Made by a program: the position numbers and the translations under genes. From Streptomyces sp. NBC_00554 (GTDB lineage: Bacteria; Actinomycetota; Actinomycetes; Streptomycetales; Streptomycetaceae), in the NCBI RefSeq assembly GCF_041431135.1, contig NZ_CP107799.1:2852001-2916000 (forward strand): a stretch of 64,000 bases of DNA, written 5' to 3'. Of this stretch, positions 51,964 to 61,256 are shown in pieces; the first letter of the stretch is position 1; each line of letters opens with the position of its first letter. The notes below the pieces were generated by a model. It worked only from the letters and a program-made list of their open reading frames with translations. It was not told the DNA's origin and searched no databases.

Positions 51964-53592
51964 GTGAAGCACAGGGCAGTGAAGCGCAGGACCGTCGTCA
52001 TGGGCATAGGCGCGACCGCCGGAGTCGCCGCGGCCGGCGGCTTCGCATTGAGCGCGAACGCGTCGGGTACGTCCAAGTCCTCGGCTTCCTCGGACGCCCT
52101 GGTCTTCGACCCGGACGCCTACACAAAGCTGACGAAGACCGTCACGGACACCGACGGCAACGACCACTCGGTGGTGTACCACTTCTGGAAGGCGATCACC
52201 TACGTCGCCAGCCCGGTGGACGCCACCTACCAGTCGCTCATCGTCAGCTCCCCGGTCGAGATCGACGGCACGGCGGTCGACGCGAGCAACGCGCCGATCC
52301 TGCTCGCCAACTCCGTGGGCGGTTACATGCCCTCCTCCGTGGCCGCCGCCACCGAGGTCGGCGGCGGCGGTTCGGCCATGGGCGGTGGCGGTGCGCCCTC
52401 CGGCTCGGCGGCGCCCAGCGCCTCGGCCTCCACCGCGTCCAACGCGAACGGCAACACCAACGCCACGGGTGGTGCCCTCTCCAGCAACCAGCTCCTGGCG
52501 CTGGCCGCCGGGTACGTCGTCATCGAGCCCGGCGCCCGCGGCCGTACCCTCAAGAACTCCGACGGCGAGTACTACGGCACCGCCCCCGCCGCGATCGTCG
52601 ACCTCAAGGCGGCGGTCCGGTACATCAGGTCCAACAAGGGCCGCATCCCCGGCAACGTCGAGCGGATCGTCTCCGCGGGCACCAGCGCCGGCGGCGCCCT
52701 GTCCTCCCTGCTCGGCGCGTCCGGCGACAGCAAGATCTACGACAAGTACCTCAAGGAGCTCGGCGCGGCCGACGCCTCCGACGCCATCTTCGCGACCGGT
52801 GCCTGGTGCCCGATCACCGACCTGGAGCACGCCGACGGCGCGTACGAGTTCAACTGGGGCACCAACGCCCTGAGCACCGGCAAGCAGGTCGACCAGACGG
52901 TCTCCAAGGAGCTGCAGTCGCAGTTCGCCGAGTACCAGGCCTCCCTGAAGCTGCGCGGCCTGAACGGCTTCGGCACGCTGACCGCCCGCAACTACGACGA
53001 GTACCTGGTCGAGCAGTACCTGGAGCCCTCGGCGACCACCTACTTGGCCGGGCTGTCGGACTCCGACCGCGAGACGTACCTCGCCGCCAACACCTTCATC
53101 ACCTGGTCCGGTGGCAAGGCCACCTTCACCTGGGACGACTTCCTCACCCACGTGGGAGCGAGGAAGAAGGACGCGCCCTCCTTCGACGCCTTCGACCTGT
53201 CCGCCGGTGAGAACAACGAGTTCGGCGCGGACACGACCCTGGCCCGCCACTTCACGGCGTACGGCGCGAAGAACGACACCACCGGTCTGACCACCAAGCG
53301 GGTCGCGAGCGACATCCCCGAGAAGCTCGACCTGATGAACCCGATGTACCACTTCGCCAAGAAGAACCCGGGCCGCTCGAAGCACTGGTGGATCCGCCTC
53401 GGCACCAAGGACTCCGACACCTCGCTGACGGTCTCCGCCAACATCGCGGCCGCCGCCGCGGGCCTCGGCGACGACGTCAACCACCTCTACTACTGGGACG
53501 AGGGCCACGGTTCGAACATCGACCCGGCCGACTTCATCACCTGGATCGCCAAGGTGACGGGTCACACCAAGCGGGCCGCTGCCGCGAAGTAG
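51964..53592 (+). CDS. Exported alpha/beta hydrolase, subtype B tannase-like
   Basis: Protein of 542 residues. The N-terminus VKHRAVKRRTVVMGIGATAG has a twin-Arg-like RR motif and a hydrophobic stretch ending in ANA-SG, so export by Tat is likely. The nucleophile elbow is GTSAGGALSSLLG near residue 241, and an Asp/His pair sits in the C-terminal YYWDEGHGSNIDPADFITWI. A Ser/Ala/Gly-rich insert lies at about 135-165. Subtype B tannases hydrolyse galloyl esters; the family match is by motif pattern, so another ester substrate is possible. GTG at 51964 follows GGGAGAG. Confidence 0.82.
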   Translation: MKHRAVKRRTVVMGIGATAGVAAAGGFALSANASGTSKSSASSDALVFDPDAYTKLTKTVTDTDGNDHSVVYHFWKAITYVASPVDATYQSLIVSSPVEIDGTAVDASNAPILLANSVGGYMPSSVAAATEVGGGGSAMGGGGAPSGSAAPSASASTASNANGNTNATGGALSSNQLLALAAGYVVIEPGARGRTLKNSDGEYYGTAPAAIVDLKAAVRYIRSNKGRIPGNVERIVSAGTSAGGALSSLLGASGDSKIYDKYLKELGAADASDAIFATGAWCPITDLEHADGAYEFNWGTNALSTGKQVDQTVSKELQSQFAEYQASLKLRGLNGFGTLTARNYDEYLVEQYLEPSATTYLAGLSDSDRETYLAANTFITWSGGKATFTWDDFLTHVGARKKDAPSFDAFDLSAGENNEFGADTTLARHFTAYGAKNDTTGLTTKRVASDIPEKLDLMNPMYHFAKKNPGRSKHWWIRLGTKDSDTSLTVSANIAAAAAGLGDDVNHLYYWDEGHGSNIDPADFITWIAKVTGHTKRAAAAK

Positions 53593-53736
53593 CACTCGCC
53601 CACTGAGCGGCGTCCGCGTCGGATGCCACCCTCGCGACGCCGAGCCCGCGCACCCGGGCTCGGAGTCGCTGTGTCCCCCCCTTGCCCCGGGGAATAACCC
53701 GGTGCGGATCACCCACCCGGCGGATAGCCTCCGCCC

Positions 53737-54231
53737 ATGACCTGGTTGCCCGTTGGCTTCGTACATCCCGTTCGTGTCGAGTTGCCGGGCGGGTATCACC
53801 TGCGTCCGATCACCGGGGCGGACGCGGACATCGACTACCCGACCGTGATGGGCTCGCGCGAGCGGCTGTGGTCCATCTTCGGTGAGGCGTGGGGGTGGCC
53901 GGCCGAGACGATTTCGTACGAGGCGAACAAGAAGGACCTGGAGCGGCACGAGGCCGAGATCGCCGCCCATGAGTCCTTCAACTACGTGTTGTTCGATGAC
54001 GCGGGCACCGAGGAGTTCGGGTGCGTCTACATCGATCCGCCGGAGAAGACCGGTGCGGACGCCGAGATCTCGTGGTGGGTTGTGGACGGCAAGGTCGGGA
54101 GTGACCTGGAGCGGGATCTGGACGCGCTCGTGCCTCGCTGGATCGGGAACGACTGGCCCTTCGAGCGGCCGCGGTTCATCGGGCGGGATCTGTCCTGGCA
54201 GGAGTGGCTGGCTCTGCCGGACGCCGGCTGA
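53737..54231 (+). CDS. GNAT-like N-acetyltransferase
   Basis: Protein of 164 residues: FVHPVRVELPGGYHLRPITG, then YVLFDDAGTEEFGCVYIDPP and ISWWVVDGKVGSDLERDL. The strand pattern and the central FGCVYI beta-strand resemble GNAT enzymes, but the Q/RxxGxG/A acetyl-CoA loop is not clear, so catalysis is uncertain. ATG start. It converges on the ABC permease genes. Confidence 0.75.
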   Translation: MTWLPVGFVHPVRVELPGGYHLRPITGADADIDYPTVMGSRERLWSIFGEAWGWPAETISYEANKKDLERHEAEIAAHESFNYVLFDDAGTEEFGCVYIDPPEKTGADAEISWWVVDGKVGSDLERDLDALVPRWIGNDWPFERPRFIGRDLSWQEWLALPDAG

Positions 54232-54275
54232 CTCCGAAGGCGGGGTTACCGAAGGCGGCGCTACCGGACACGGGG

Positions 54276-55064
54276 CTATGCGTCGCGCCGCCCGAACAGC
54301 GCACCGCCGATCAGCAGCAGACCCAGCGCGTACGCCGCCAGTACGCCCAGCCCCGGCCACGGGCCTATCGGGAGTCGGGCCAGGTCTCGGGTTGCCTGGA
54401 TGGCCATACCGGCCGGCATGGGGGCCCAGCTTTCGATGCGGTCCTTCCAGGTTGCCGAGCCGAGCAGGTCGGCCAGGAGCGGGACGACGTAGAGGAGACC
54501 CAGGCCCAGCGTGATCGCGCCCGCGGTGTCCCGTAGGAGGACTGCCAGGCTCAGGCCCAGGAAGGCGATGAGGATCAGGCAGAGGACTGAGCCGAGGGCC
54601 GCGCGGAGGGTCGTCGGGTCGGTGAGGGTGAGGAGTGGGTAGCCCTCGGCGGGGGTGAAGCCGTTGTCCGGGAGGATCAGGCGGGCCGCGTAGAGGGACA
54701 CGGTGATCGCCAGAGCGCCGGCTGCCGCCGTGGCTGTGGCCAGTACGGCCGCCTTTGACGCGAGGACTCGCGAGCGGCGTGGGATCGCCGTCAGCGTCGT
54801 GCGGATTGTGCCCGTGCCGTACTCCGCTCCTATGGACAGGGCTCCGAGGATCAGGATCGTCGCCTGGCCGAGCCAGATTCCCGTGAGGCTCAGTTTCACC
54901 GTGTCCTCGTGGCACGCGGCCGCCGTCAGGCAGTCCCGGGTGGTGACCGCCGACACCGAGGCCGCACCCACCGCGACGGTCAGGACCACGGTCGCGGCCA
55001 GGAGGAGCCAACTGCTCGGCAGCGTACGGAGTTTCGTCCACTCGGCGTGGAAGGACGACCTCAT
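54276..55064 (-). CDS. ABC-2 type transporter permease
   Basis: Protein of 262 residues with six predicted membrane helices. EWTKLRTLPSSWLLLAATVV at the N-terminus is the usual ABC-2 start, and EYGTGTIRTTLTAIPRRSRV is the cytoplasmic coupling segment. Likely forms an exporter with the permease and ATPase encoded just upstream. ATG overlaps the upstream permease stop by four bases. Confidence 0.88.
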   Translation of the reverse strand: MRSSFHAEWTKLRTLPSSWLLLAATVVLTVAVGAASVSAVTTRDCLTAAACHEDTVKLSLTGIWLGQATILILGALSIGAEYGTGTIRTTLTAIPRRSRVLASKAAVLATATAAAGALAITVSLYAARLILPDNGFTPAEGYPLLTLTDPTTLRAALGSVLCLILIAFLGLSLAVLLRDTAGAITLGLGLLYVVPLLADLLGSATWKDRIESWAPMPAGMAIQATRDLARLPIGPWPGLGVLAAYALGLLLIGGALFGRRDA

Positions 55065-56638
55065 ACGTCCCTCCTGCGCAGGCGCCAGGCGGCCAGGGCC
55101 AGGGCCACGGCCACGTACGCGCACAGGACCGCGAAGCCGTTCCAAGGTGCGAGGGGGTAACAGCCGCTCTCCGGCAGGCAGTTGTGGTCCATCTGGGGGT
55201 AGTACGTCACCCCCTGCTGGATGGCGAACGCTGCCGCCGGGGTCAGCCGGAGCAGCCATTGCGCGACCGGCAGCGGAAGGGCGAAGGCCAGGATCTGCGG
55301 GAGTATCACCAGGACCACGACCACCGTGATCGCGCCCGGGCTGTTGCGGAGTATCGCCCCTGCCGCGAGGGCGAGGACCGCCACCAGGGACAGGAGCGCC
55401 GCGCTGCCGACGACCGCTCGCAGGGCCGGGGTGTCCAGGAGGGACAGGTCCGGGTACGCGGGGGGCTTGAACCCGTTGGAGCGCATGGTGCTCTGGGCCA
55501 GGGGGAAGGTGATCGCCGTTGCCACCAAGCTGACGGCGAACGTGACACCGCCGATCACCAGGGCCTTGGCCGCCAGGACGCGGGCGCGTCGTGGGGTCGC
55601 CGTGAACGTCGTACGGATCATGCCGCGCTTGTACTCGGTCGTGATGAAGAGGGCTCCCAGCGCCACCATGAACACCACGGCCACGAAGACGCCCTGGAAG
55701 CTCATCTGGATGACGTCGGGGCCGGTCTGCTCCGGGGCGATGTCGCCCCGGCCGGTGACGGTGTAGACACCGGAGTCCGATACCCGGGTGGTGCCGGGTT
55801 CGAAAACTGCCGGGCCGGACTCCGGGGCGCGGGCGCCGGGGGCACTGGGGTCGGGGGCGTTCGGGTCTGGGGCGCGCACGTCCGTACTGGTCCAGGCCGC
55901 TCCCTTGGTGCCGCCGCTCAGTGCGATGTGGTCGAAGCTTGCCGTGACGTTCGTGCCTGCGGCCGTCTCCGAGGTGCCGCCGAACGAGCGCCGCAGGTTG
56001 TTGTGGAGGGGGGTGGCGACGAACAGGCCCGCCTGGGTCGTCTTCGCCAGCTTCGGCAGCGTGACCGAACCCACCTTCGTCCAGTGGGAGCCGTCCGCCG
56101 ACTCATAGCCCGTCAGCTGTGAGCCCGTCTTCGTCAGCCGGAGCCAGCGCGGGTCACCGGACGCACCGCTGCCCGCCTTGTCCTGGGTGAAGTTCCACTG
56201 CAGACGGACGCCGTGGTCCGGGGTGACCATCAGGGCCGCGTACTGGCTGCCGACCTCCGTGCTCGCCTTGATGATGACCCCGGCCTTCGCCCAAGGTTCT
56301 GGGTCCCGACCGCCGAGCCCCTTCAGGTCGGACACGCGGACCGTGACGCTGCCGTCGCCGGCCAAGGGCTGGTGGACGAAACGGAACGTGTCGGTGACCT
56401 GGGTGCCGTCCGGGGCGACGGTGACAGGGCCCCCGCCGGAAATGACGGAACCGCTCGCGGCGAGCTGGGAGATCAGGACGGTGACCGCCGCCGCGACGAC
56501 GAGCACCAGCACCCAGACGCGCACCGTCCAGAACTTGGACCACTCCGCGCGAAGCAGACGTCCGAAGCCCTCGCGGGTGGGCGGGAGTTGTGAGCGGTAG
56601 GGGGGCATGGTCGAGGCCGGCGGCGAGGGAGTGATCAT
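55061..56638 (-). CDS. ABC-2 permease with large extracytoplasmic concanavalin-like insertion
   Basis: Protein of 525 residues. TM1 (about 40-58), then about 250 residues outside the membrane (about 60-305), then five helices beginning with GVFVAVVFMVALGALFITTE and the same EYKRGMIRTTFTATPRR coupling segment. The outside part contains WNFTQDKAGSGASGDPRWLR and VKVGS-type strands resembling a concanavalin/LamG-like (DUF1349-type) jelly roll. The insertion suggests sensing or binding of an extracellular ligand. It overlaps the ATPase stop by four bases. Confidence 0.82.
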   Translation of the reverse strand: MITPSPPASTMPPYRSQLPPTREGFGRLLRAEWSKFWTVRVWVLVLVVAAAVTVLISQLAASGSVISGGGPVTVAPDGTQVTDTFRFVHQPLAGDGSVTVRVSDLKGLGGRDPEPWAKAGVIIKASTEVGSQYAALMVTPDHGVRLQWNFTQDKAGSGASGDPRWLRLTKTGSQLTGYESADGSHWTKVGSVTLPKLAKTTQAGLFVATPLHNNLRRSFGGTSETAAGTNVTASFDHIALSGGTKGAAWTSTDVRAPDPNAPDPSAPGARAPESGPAVFEPGTTRVSDSGVYTVTGRGDIAPEQTGPDVIQMSFQGVFVAVVFMVALGALFITTEYKRGMIRTTFTATPRRARVLAAKALVIGGVTFAVSLVATAITFPLAQSTMRSNGFKPPAYPDLSLLDTPALRAVVGSAALLSLVAVLALAAGAILRNSPGAITVVVVLVILPQILAFALPLPVAQWLLRLTPAAAFAIQQGVTYYPQMDHNCLPESGCYPLAPWNGFAVLCAYVAVALALAAWRLRRRDV

Positions 56639-57570
56639 CGGGTCACCTCGGTCTCCGGGGCGGACGTGAACTCGGTCGCGTGCCGGGTGAGCTCCATGTA
56701 CGCCTCTTCCAAGGTCGCCCGGTGCGCGCCCACTTCGGCAAAGGGGATCCTGGCGGCGCCGAGCAGCGCCACGATCCGCTCCGCGGGCAGGCCGGTGACC
56801 GTGAGTGTGTCGGCGCCGGTGACGGCGACCGTGCCGCCCTCGCGGGCGAGCAGTTCCATCGCCTCCGTACGCGCGGCCGTGCGCAGGGCGACACGGTCGC
56901 CTGACGCCGCGGCGAGCAGCGTCGCGACGGCGGTGTCGGCGATGAGACGGCCGCGGCCGATGACGACCAGGTGGTCGGCGGTGTCCTCCAGCTCGCTCAT
57001 GAGGTGGCTGGAGACCAGGACTGCTCGGCCCTCGCCGGCCAGGCGGCGCAGGAAGCCACGGATCCATTGGATGCCCTCGGGATCGAGGCCGTTGACCGGT
57101 TCGTCGAGGAGGAGGACCGGGGGGTCGCCGAGCAATGCGGCCGCTATGCCCAGGCGTTGGCGCATGCCGAGTGAGTAGCCCCCCGCTCGGCGTCGGGCGG
57201 CCTGTGCCATGCCGACCTGTTCGAGGACCTCGTCCACTCGGCGCAGGGACAGGCCGTGCGAGTGGGCCAGCCAGCGCAGGTGGTCGCGGCCACGGCGGCT
57301 GGGGTGCAACGCGGCGGCGTCGAGCAGCGCGCCCACCTCCAACAGGGGGGAGCGCAGGGAGTGGTACGGGCGGCCGCCGATGAGCGCGCGACCCTCGTCG
57401 GGGGTGTCCAGGCCGAGCACGGCCCTCATCGTGGTGGACTTGCCCGCCCCGTTCGGGCCTACGAAACCGGTGATCTGCCCCGGCTCCACCGTGAAGGACA
57501 GCCCGTCGACCGCGACGGTCCTGCCGAACCGCTTGCGCAGGTCTTGGACTTCGATCGTTGCGTCACTCAT
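56635..57570 (-). CDS. ABC transporter ATP-binding protein
   Basis: Protein of 311 residues. Walker A GPNGAGKS near residues 38-45, signature YSLGMRQRLGIA, Walker B VLLLDEPVNGLDP, and switch His in SSHLMSEL. The C-terminal extension (about 220-311) is typical of BcrA/DrrA-type exporters. First gene of the three-gene exporter operon, divergent from the sensor kinase. Confidence 0.95.
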   Translation of the reverse strand: MSDATIEVQDLRKRFGRTVAVDGLSFTVEPGQITGFVGPNGAGKSTTMRAVLGLDTPDEGRALIGGRPYHSLRSPLLEVGALLDAAALHPSRRGRDHLRWLAHSHGLSLRRVDEVLEQVGMAQAARRRAGGYSLGMRQRLGIAAALLGDPPVLLLDEPVNGLDPEGIQWIRGFLRRLAGEGRAVLVSSHLMSELEDTADHLVVIGRGRLIADTAVATLLAAASGDRVALRTAARTEAMELLAREGGTVAVTGADTLTVTGLPAERIVALLGAARIPFAEVGAHRATLEEAYMELTRHATEFTSAPETEVTR

Positions 57571-57729
57571 GCTCAGCGAGATTAGGGATCGGCGGGCCCC
57601 GAGTCGTCCCGCCAGGGAGCCGTCTTCGGCACCCCTGACGCGAGGGACGGATCGCCTGCCGAGTCCCCCACGCGGGGGACAAACCCCAGGGTGACGCGCT
57701 GCGGCGCCGCCGACGGCAGAATGGCGTGC

Positions 57730-59022
57730 ATGAGCGAGGACACTGCGCGACGCGGCGATGGGGTCGCGGGGGTGTGGGAGCGGGTACGGCGCTTCCCGGC
57801 CCCCGTGACATACCCGGTTGCCCTCGCTCTCCTCGCCTGCGCGGAGGTTCTCCTGCGGGTCGGGAGCCTGCGCGAGAATCTGGCACTCGCCCTGCTGCTC
57901 GGGGTCTGCACCACCCTTCCGCTCACCTTTGTACTCGGGGCCGACCGTGCCGTGGCGGTGCGGGCCGGGGCCGCCGTGGCGGTGACCTCGGCGGGGGTGC
58001 TGGCGCTGACGCCGTTCCGGGCGCTCACCCTGGCGGGCGTCGTGGCCCAACTGGCCGCCGTGTACTGGCTCGGGAGAGCCGGGGCGCCCCGGCTCAGCGG
58101 CGTGCTCGTCCTGCCGTACGTCGTCCTGGCCCTCGTCAGTCAGGACGACGTCGCCACCCGGGTGACAGCGGTCCTCGTGGCCACGCTCGCCTCCGCCGCT
58201 GCCGCGACCGGCATCACGCATCACGTCCGCAGCGCGGCCCTTGCCCACAGCGCCACGGAGCGGGCCTTCGCGGACACGCTGCTCGCGCATGCCGCGCGCG
58301 GCGAACGGGCGCGGATCGCACGGGAATTGCACGACGTCGTCGCCCACCACATCTCGATGATCGCCGTCCAGGCCGAGACCGCCCGGCTGACCACGGCCGG
58401 GCTCCCCAGCGACGGCGCCACCCGGCTGCTCGCCATCGGGGACACCGCGCGGACCGCGCTGACGGAGATGCGGCGGCTGTTGGGGGTGCTGAGGGAGGAC
58501 GCCGACGCGGGAGTCACCCGGCGCCCGCAGCCCGGGCTGCGCCAGCTCATGGAGCTGATCGACGAGTCCCGGGACGCCTCCGGCTCCTGTACCCGGCTGA
58601 TCGTCAGCGGTCCGGTCGCCGCGCTCGACCCGGGCATCGAGGTCACCGCGTTCCGTATCGTCCAGGAGGCCCTCACCAACGCCCGACGGCATGCGCCGGG
58701 GGCCGCAGTCGATGTCGAACTCCGTTACTCGGAGGAGGATTTGGTGATCCGGGTCCGCGACAACGGGCCAGGGCCTCCCAGCACTGCAAGCAACTCGGAC
58801 ACCTCACAGGCCTCGCACGCCTCAGACATCTTGCAAGTCCCGCACGTCTCACACGTCCCACACGACCCGCACATCCCGCATGTCACAGACGCCGGCCACG
58901 GTCTCCTCGGTATGCGTGAACGTGCGGCCACGGTCCGCGGCACCCTCCGTACCGGCCCGGCGGCCGGCGGCGGTTTCCTCGTCGAGGCCAGGCTTCCCGT
59001 ACGGGCGGAGGCCCTCGTATGA
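57730..59022 (+). CDS. NarL/DesK-type sensor histidine kinase
   Basis: Protein of 430 residues with four to five N-terminal membrane helices, then HisKA_3 (ARELHDVVAHHISMIAVQAE; phospho-acceptor His201) and a HATPase_c domain with EALTNARRHAPG and DNGPGP. Residues 357-386 between the N and G boxes are a His/Pro/Ser-rich repeat (VPHVSHVPHDPHIPHV), expanded by a 9-base DNA repeat. The ATG 57730 is used; 57721 is an alternative. Overlaps the response regulator by four bases. Probably controls the divergent ABC exporter. Confidence 0.92.
   Translation: MSEDTARRGDGVAGVWERVRRFPAPVTYPVALALLACAEVLLRVGSLRENLALALLLGVCTTLPLTFVLGADRAVAVRAGAAVAVTSAGVLALTPFRALTLAGVVAQLAAVYWLGRAGAPRLSGVLVLPYVVLALVSQDDVATRVTAVLVATLASAAAATGITHHVRSAALAHSATERAFADTLLAHAARGERARIARELHDVVAHHISMIAVQAETARLTTAGLPSDGATRLLAIGDTARTALTEMRRLLGVLREDADAGVTRRPQPGLRQLMELIDESRDASGSCTRLIVSGPVAALDPGIEVTAFRIVQEALTNARRHAPGAAVDVELRYSEEDLVIRVRDNGPGPPSTASNSDTSQASHASDILQVPHVSHVPHDPHIPHVTDAGHGLLGMRERAATVRGTLRTGPAAGGGFLVEARLPVRAEALV
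58798..58887 (+). repeat. 9-nt tandem repeat within the sensor kinase gene
   Basis: Ten in-frame 9-base units related to CACGTCCCG / CACGCCTCA encode the His/Pro/Ser-rich loop at residues 357-386. Length is likely polymorphic between strains. Confidence 0.75.
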
Positions 59023-59762
59023 CCGAGACCCAAACCCACACCCCCGCCGAAGCCACCGCCCCGGTCCGCATCGTCGTCGCCGACGACCATGAGGTCGTGC
59101 GTGCCGGATACGCCGGACTCCTCGCCACCCAGCCGGACTTCACGGTGGTCGGCACCGCGCGCGACGGCGCCGAGGCGGTGCGGATCTGCCGGGAGCAGCA
59201 ACCCGACGTGGTCCTGATGGACGTACGGATGCCGGTGATGGACGGGATCCAGGCGACCGCCGAGCTGATGACGGCGCTGGCGGGCCTGGACGGGTCCGCA
59301 GCTCAGGCCGCTCCGCGCGTGCTCATCCTCACCACCTTCGACCTCGATGAGCATGTGTACGACGCCCTCGCCGCCGGGGCGAGCGGGTTCCTGCTCAAGG
59401 ACGTCACCGCGGAGCGGCTCTTCGAGGCCGTACGGGTCGTCGCAGACGGGGAGGCGTTGCTCGCGCCCGTCATCACACGCCGCTTGATCGCCGAGTTCGC
59501 GCGGCTGAAGCCCAGAGTGCCCGCGCAGAAGACGCTCGGCGCGTTGACGCCGCGCGAGACGGAGGTGCTGCGGCTGATCGCGGAGGGCCTGTCCAACCCC
59601 GAGATCGCGCTACGACTGCACGTCGGCGAGGAGACCGTGAAGACGCACGTCAGTCGCGTCCTGTCCAAGCTCGGCCTGCGCGACCGTACGCAGGCGGTCG
59701 TGACGGCGTACGAGTCGGGGCTGGTCGTGCCGCGTACGAGCGAGCCGTTGGGGCCGTCCTAG
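59019..59762 (+). CDS. LuxR-family (NarL-type) response regulator
   Basis: Protein of 247 residues. Receiver: VVADDHEVVRAGYAGLL acidic pair, phospho-acceptor Asp68 in VVLMDVRMP, and KDVTAE. C-terminal LuxR helix-turn-helix: LTPRETEVLRLIAEGLSNPE and LHVGEETVKTHVSRVLSKLG. Start overlaps the kinase stop (ATGA). Likely activates the divergent ABC operon; target sites not identified. Confidence 0.95.
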   Translation: MTETQTHTPAEATAPVRIVVADDHEVVRAGYAGLLATQPDFTVVGTARDGAEAVRICREQQPDVVLMDVRMPVMDGIQATAELMTALAGLDGSAAQAAPRVLILTTFDLDEHVYDALAAGASGFLLKDVTAERLFEAVRVVADGEALLAPVITRRLIAEFARLKPRVPAQKTLGALTPRETEVLRLIAEGLSNPEIALRLHVGEETVKTHVSRVLSKLGLRDRTQAVVTAYESGLVVPRTSEPLGPS

Positions 59763-59892
59763 GCGGCGGGGGTGCGGTTCGTAGGCGCGGGTGCGGCGTG
59801 GGATCCGTCGTGAGTTCCGCCGGTGGCCGTACGGCTCAGCGGGCGTCGTAGTCCTGGCGGGCGTCCGCGACCTTGTCCAGGTTGAGGGCGGC

Positions 59893-60219
59893 TCAGTCGG
59901 CGAGGGTGGCGAAGAGGGGGGCCAGGCTGCGGCCCAGTTCGCTGATCTCGTACTCGACGCGGGGCGGGACCTCGGGGTGGTAGGTACGGATGACGAGGCC
60001 GTCGCGTTCCAGTTGGCGCAGGCGCTGGGTCAGGACCTTGGGCGTGATCTTGGTGATGCGGCGCTCCAGCTCCACGAAGCGCTGCCGCCCGTATTCGTTG
60101 AGCGACCACAGGATCGGTGTCGTCCAGCGGCTGAAGACGATGTCGACCACCGGGGCGATGGGACAGGCCACTTCCGGGTCGATCTCCATGTCGGTCGCCT
60201 GCAATGTGGCGTCGGTCAC
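59893..60219 (-). CDS. HxlR-family transcriptional regulator
   Basis: Protein of 108 residues. CPIAPVVDIVFSRWTTPILW (Cys near residue 19), RQRFVELERRITKITPKVLT, and LRQLERDGLVIRTYHPEVPP define the HxlR winged helix. ATG at 60219. Divergent from the NmrA-type reductase, which it probably represses. HxlR proteins in this arrangement respond to quinones or other electrophiles. Confidence 0.92.
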   Translation of the reverse strand: MTDATLQATDMEIDPEVACPIAPVVDIVFSRWTTPILWSLNEYGRQRFVELERRITKITPKVLTQRLRQLERDGLVIRTYHPEVPPRVEYEISELGRSLAPLFATLAD

Positions 60220-60248
60220 AATCGACCCCTCTCCCCATTACTTTCCCC

Positions 60249-60258
60249 TAGGTACCTA
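60249..60258. promoter_or_regulatory. Palindrome in the HxlR/NmrA divergent region
   Basis: TAGGTACCTA is a perfect 10-bp palindrome, flanked by ACTTTCCCC, 30 bases from the HxlR start. GTACC-type palindromes occur in operators of HxlR-family regulators, so it is a candidate shared operator. Confidence 0.5.
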
Positions 60259-60335
60259 CTATGCCACCGCCAGTAGCTTCCATTCAGGCCCACAAGGGCC
60301 CGGCCAAGACCTCACATGGGCATATGGGAGCGAAC

Positions 60336-61166
60336 ATGATCGTGGTAACGGGAGCGACGGGCAATGTCGGGCGGCCGCTGGTGCGGGCGCTGGCCGTGGC
60401 GGGCGAGAAGGTGACGGCTGTCTCGCGCGGGGCCGCGGCTCCGGACATGCCGGCAGGGGTGCGGCACGTCCGCGCCGATCTGAGTGACCCGAAGAGCACT
60501 GAGTCCGCGCTCGACGGGGCCGAGGCGCTGTTTCTGCTGACGTCCGGTGAGTTGCTCTCCGGCGGGGGCGGCTACCTGAGCGGTGTGCTCGATGCGGCTC
60601 GGGCCGGGGGCGTACGACGTGTCGTCCTGCTGTCCTCGCAGGGGGTCGGGACGCGACGGCATCCGCCCGAGCTGGAGGAGACGGTCAAGCGGTCGGGGCT
60701 GGAATGGACCATGCTCCAGCCGGGGGGATTCGACTCCAACGCCTTCGCGTGGGCCGAGACGGTCCGTACGCGGCGGGTGGCCGCAGCGCCCTTCGGTGAT
60801 GTCACGCTGCCGACCATCGACCCGGACGACATCGCCGAGGTCGCCGCCGTCACGCTGCGGATGTCCGGCCACGGTGGCAGCACGTACGTACTGACCGGGC
60901 CGGCGCCCGTTTCGCCCCGGCAGCAGGTCGCGGCGATCGGGGACGCGCTGGGCGAGCCGGTGCGGTTCGTCGAGCAGACGCGTGAGGAGGCTCGGGCTCA
61001 GATGCTGGGGTACATGCCGGAGCCGGTCGCGGACGCGACGCTGGGGGTGCTGGGCACGCCCACGGTCGAGGAGCAGCGGGTCAGTCCCGATGTGGAACGG
61101 ATTCTGGGGCGTCCGGGGCGTACGTTCGCGCAGTGGGCGGAGCGCAACGTCGCCGCGTTCAAGTGA
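60336..61166 (+). CDS. NAD(P)-binding protein of the NmrA / QOR2 type
   Basis: Protein of 276 residues of the atypical short-chain dehydrogenase fold: MIVVTGATGNVGRPLVRALA binds NAD(P), then VRHVRADLSDP, VVLLSSQGVG and LEWTMLQPGGFDSNAFAW. The catalytic YxxxK is absent, as usual in NmrA/quinone-oxidoreductase-2 proteins. ATG at 60336 with GGGAG six bases upstream. Regulated probably by the divergent HxlR protein. Confidence 0.9.
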   Translation: MIVVTGATGNVGRPLVRALAVAGEKVTAVSRGAAAPDMPAGVRHVRADLSDPKSTESALDGAEALFLLTSGELLSGGGGYLSGVLDAARAGGVRRVVLLSSQGVGTRRHPPELEETVKRSGLEWTMLQPGGFDSNAFAWAETVRTRRVAAAPFGDVTLPTIDPDDIAEVAAVTLRMSGHGGSTYVLTGPAPVSPRQQVAAIGDALGEPVRFVEQTREEARAQMLGYMPEPVADATLGVLGTPTVEEQRVSPDVERILGRPGRTFAQWAERNVAAFK

Positions 61167-61256
61167 CCGGAGCGAAGTGTTCGGGGGCGGGGTGACTCGG
61201 GCGGGGGGCTCGGACGGATGAGGTCTGGAGGTCCTGTCCGGGTCGGCTCCTCGGTG

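Noticed and set aside
51961..55041. Long antisense frame across the tannase-like and GNAT-like genes
   Set aside because: It spans two well-supported genes on the other strand and shows no recognisable motif.
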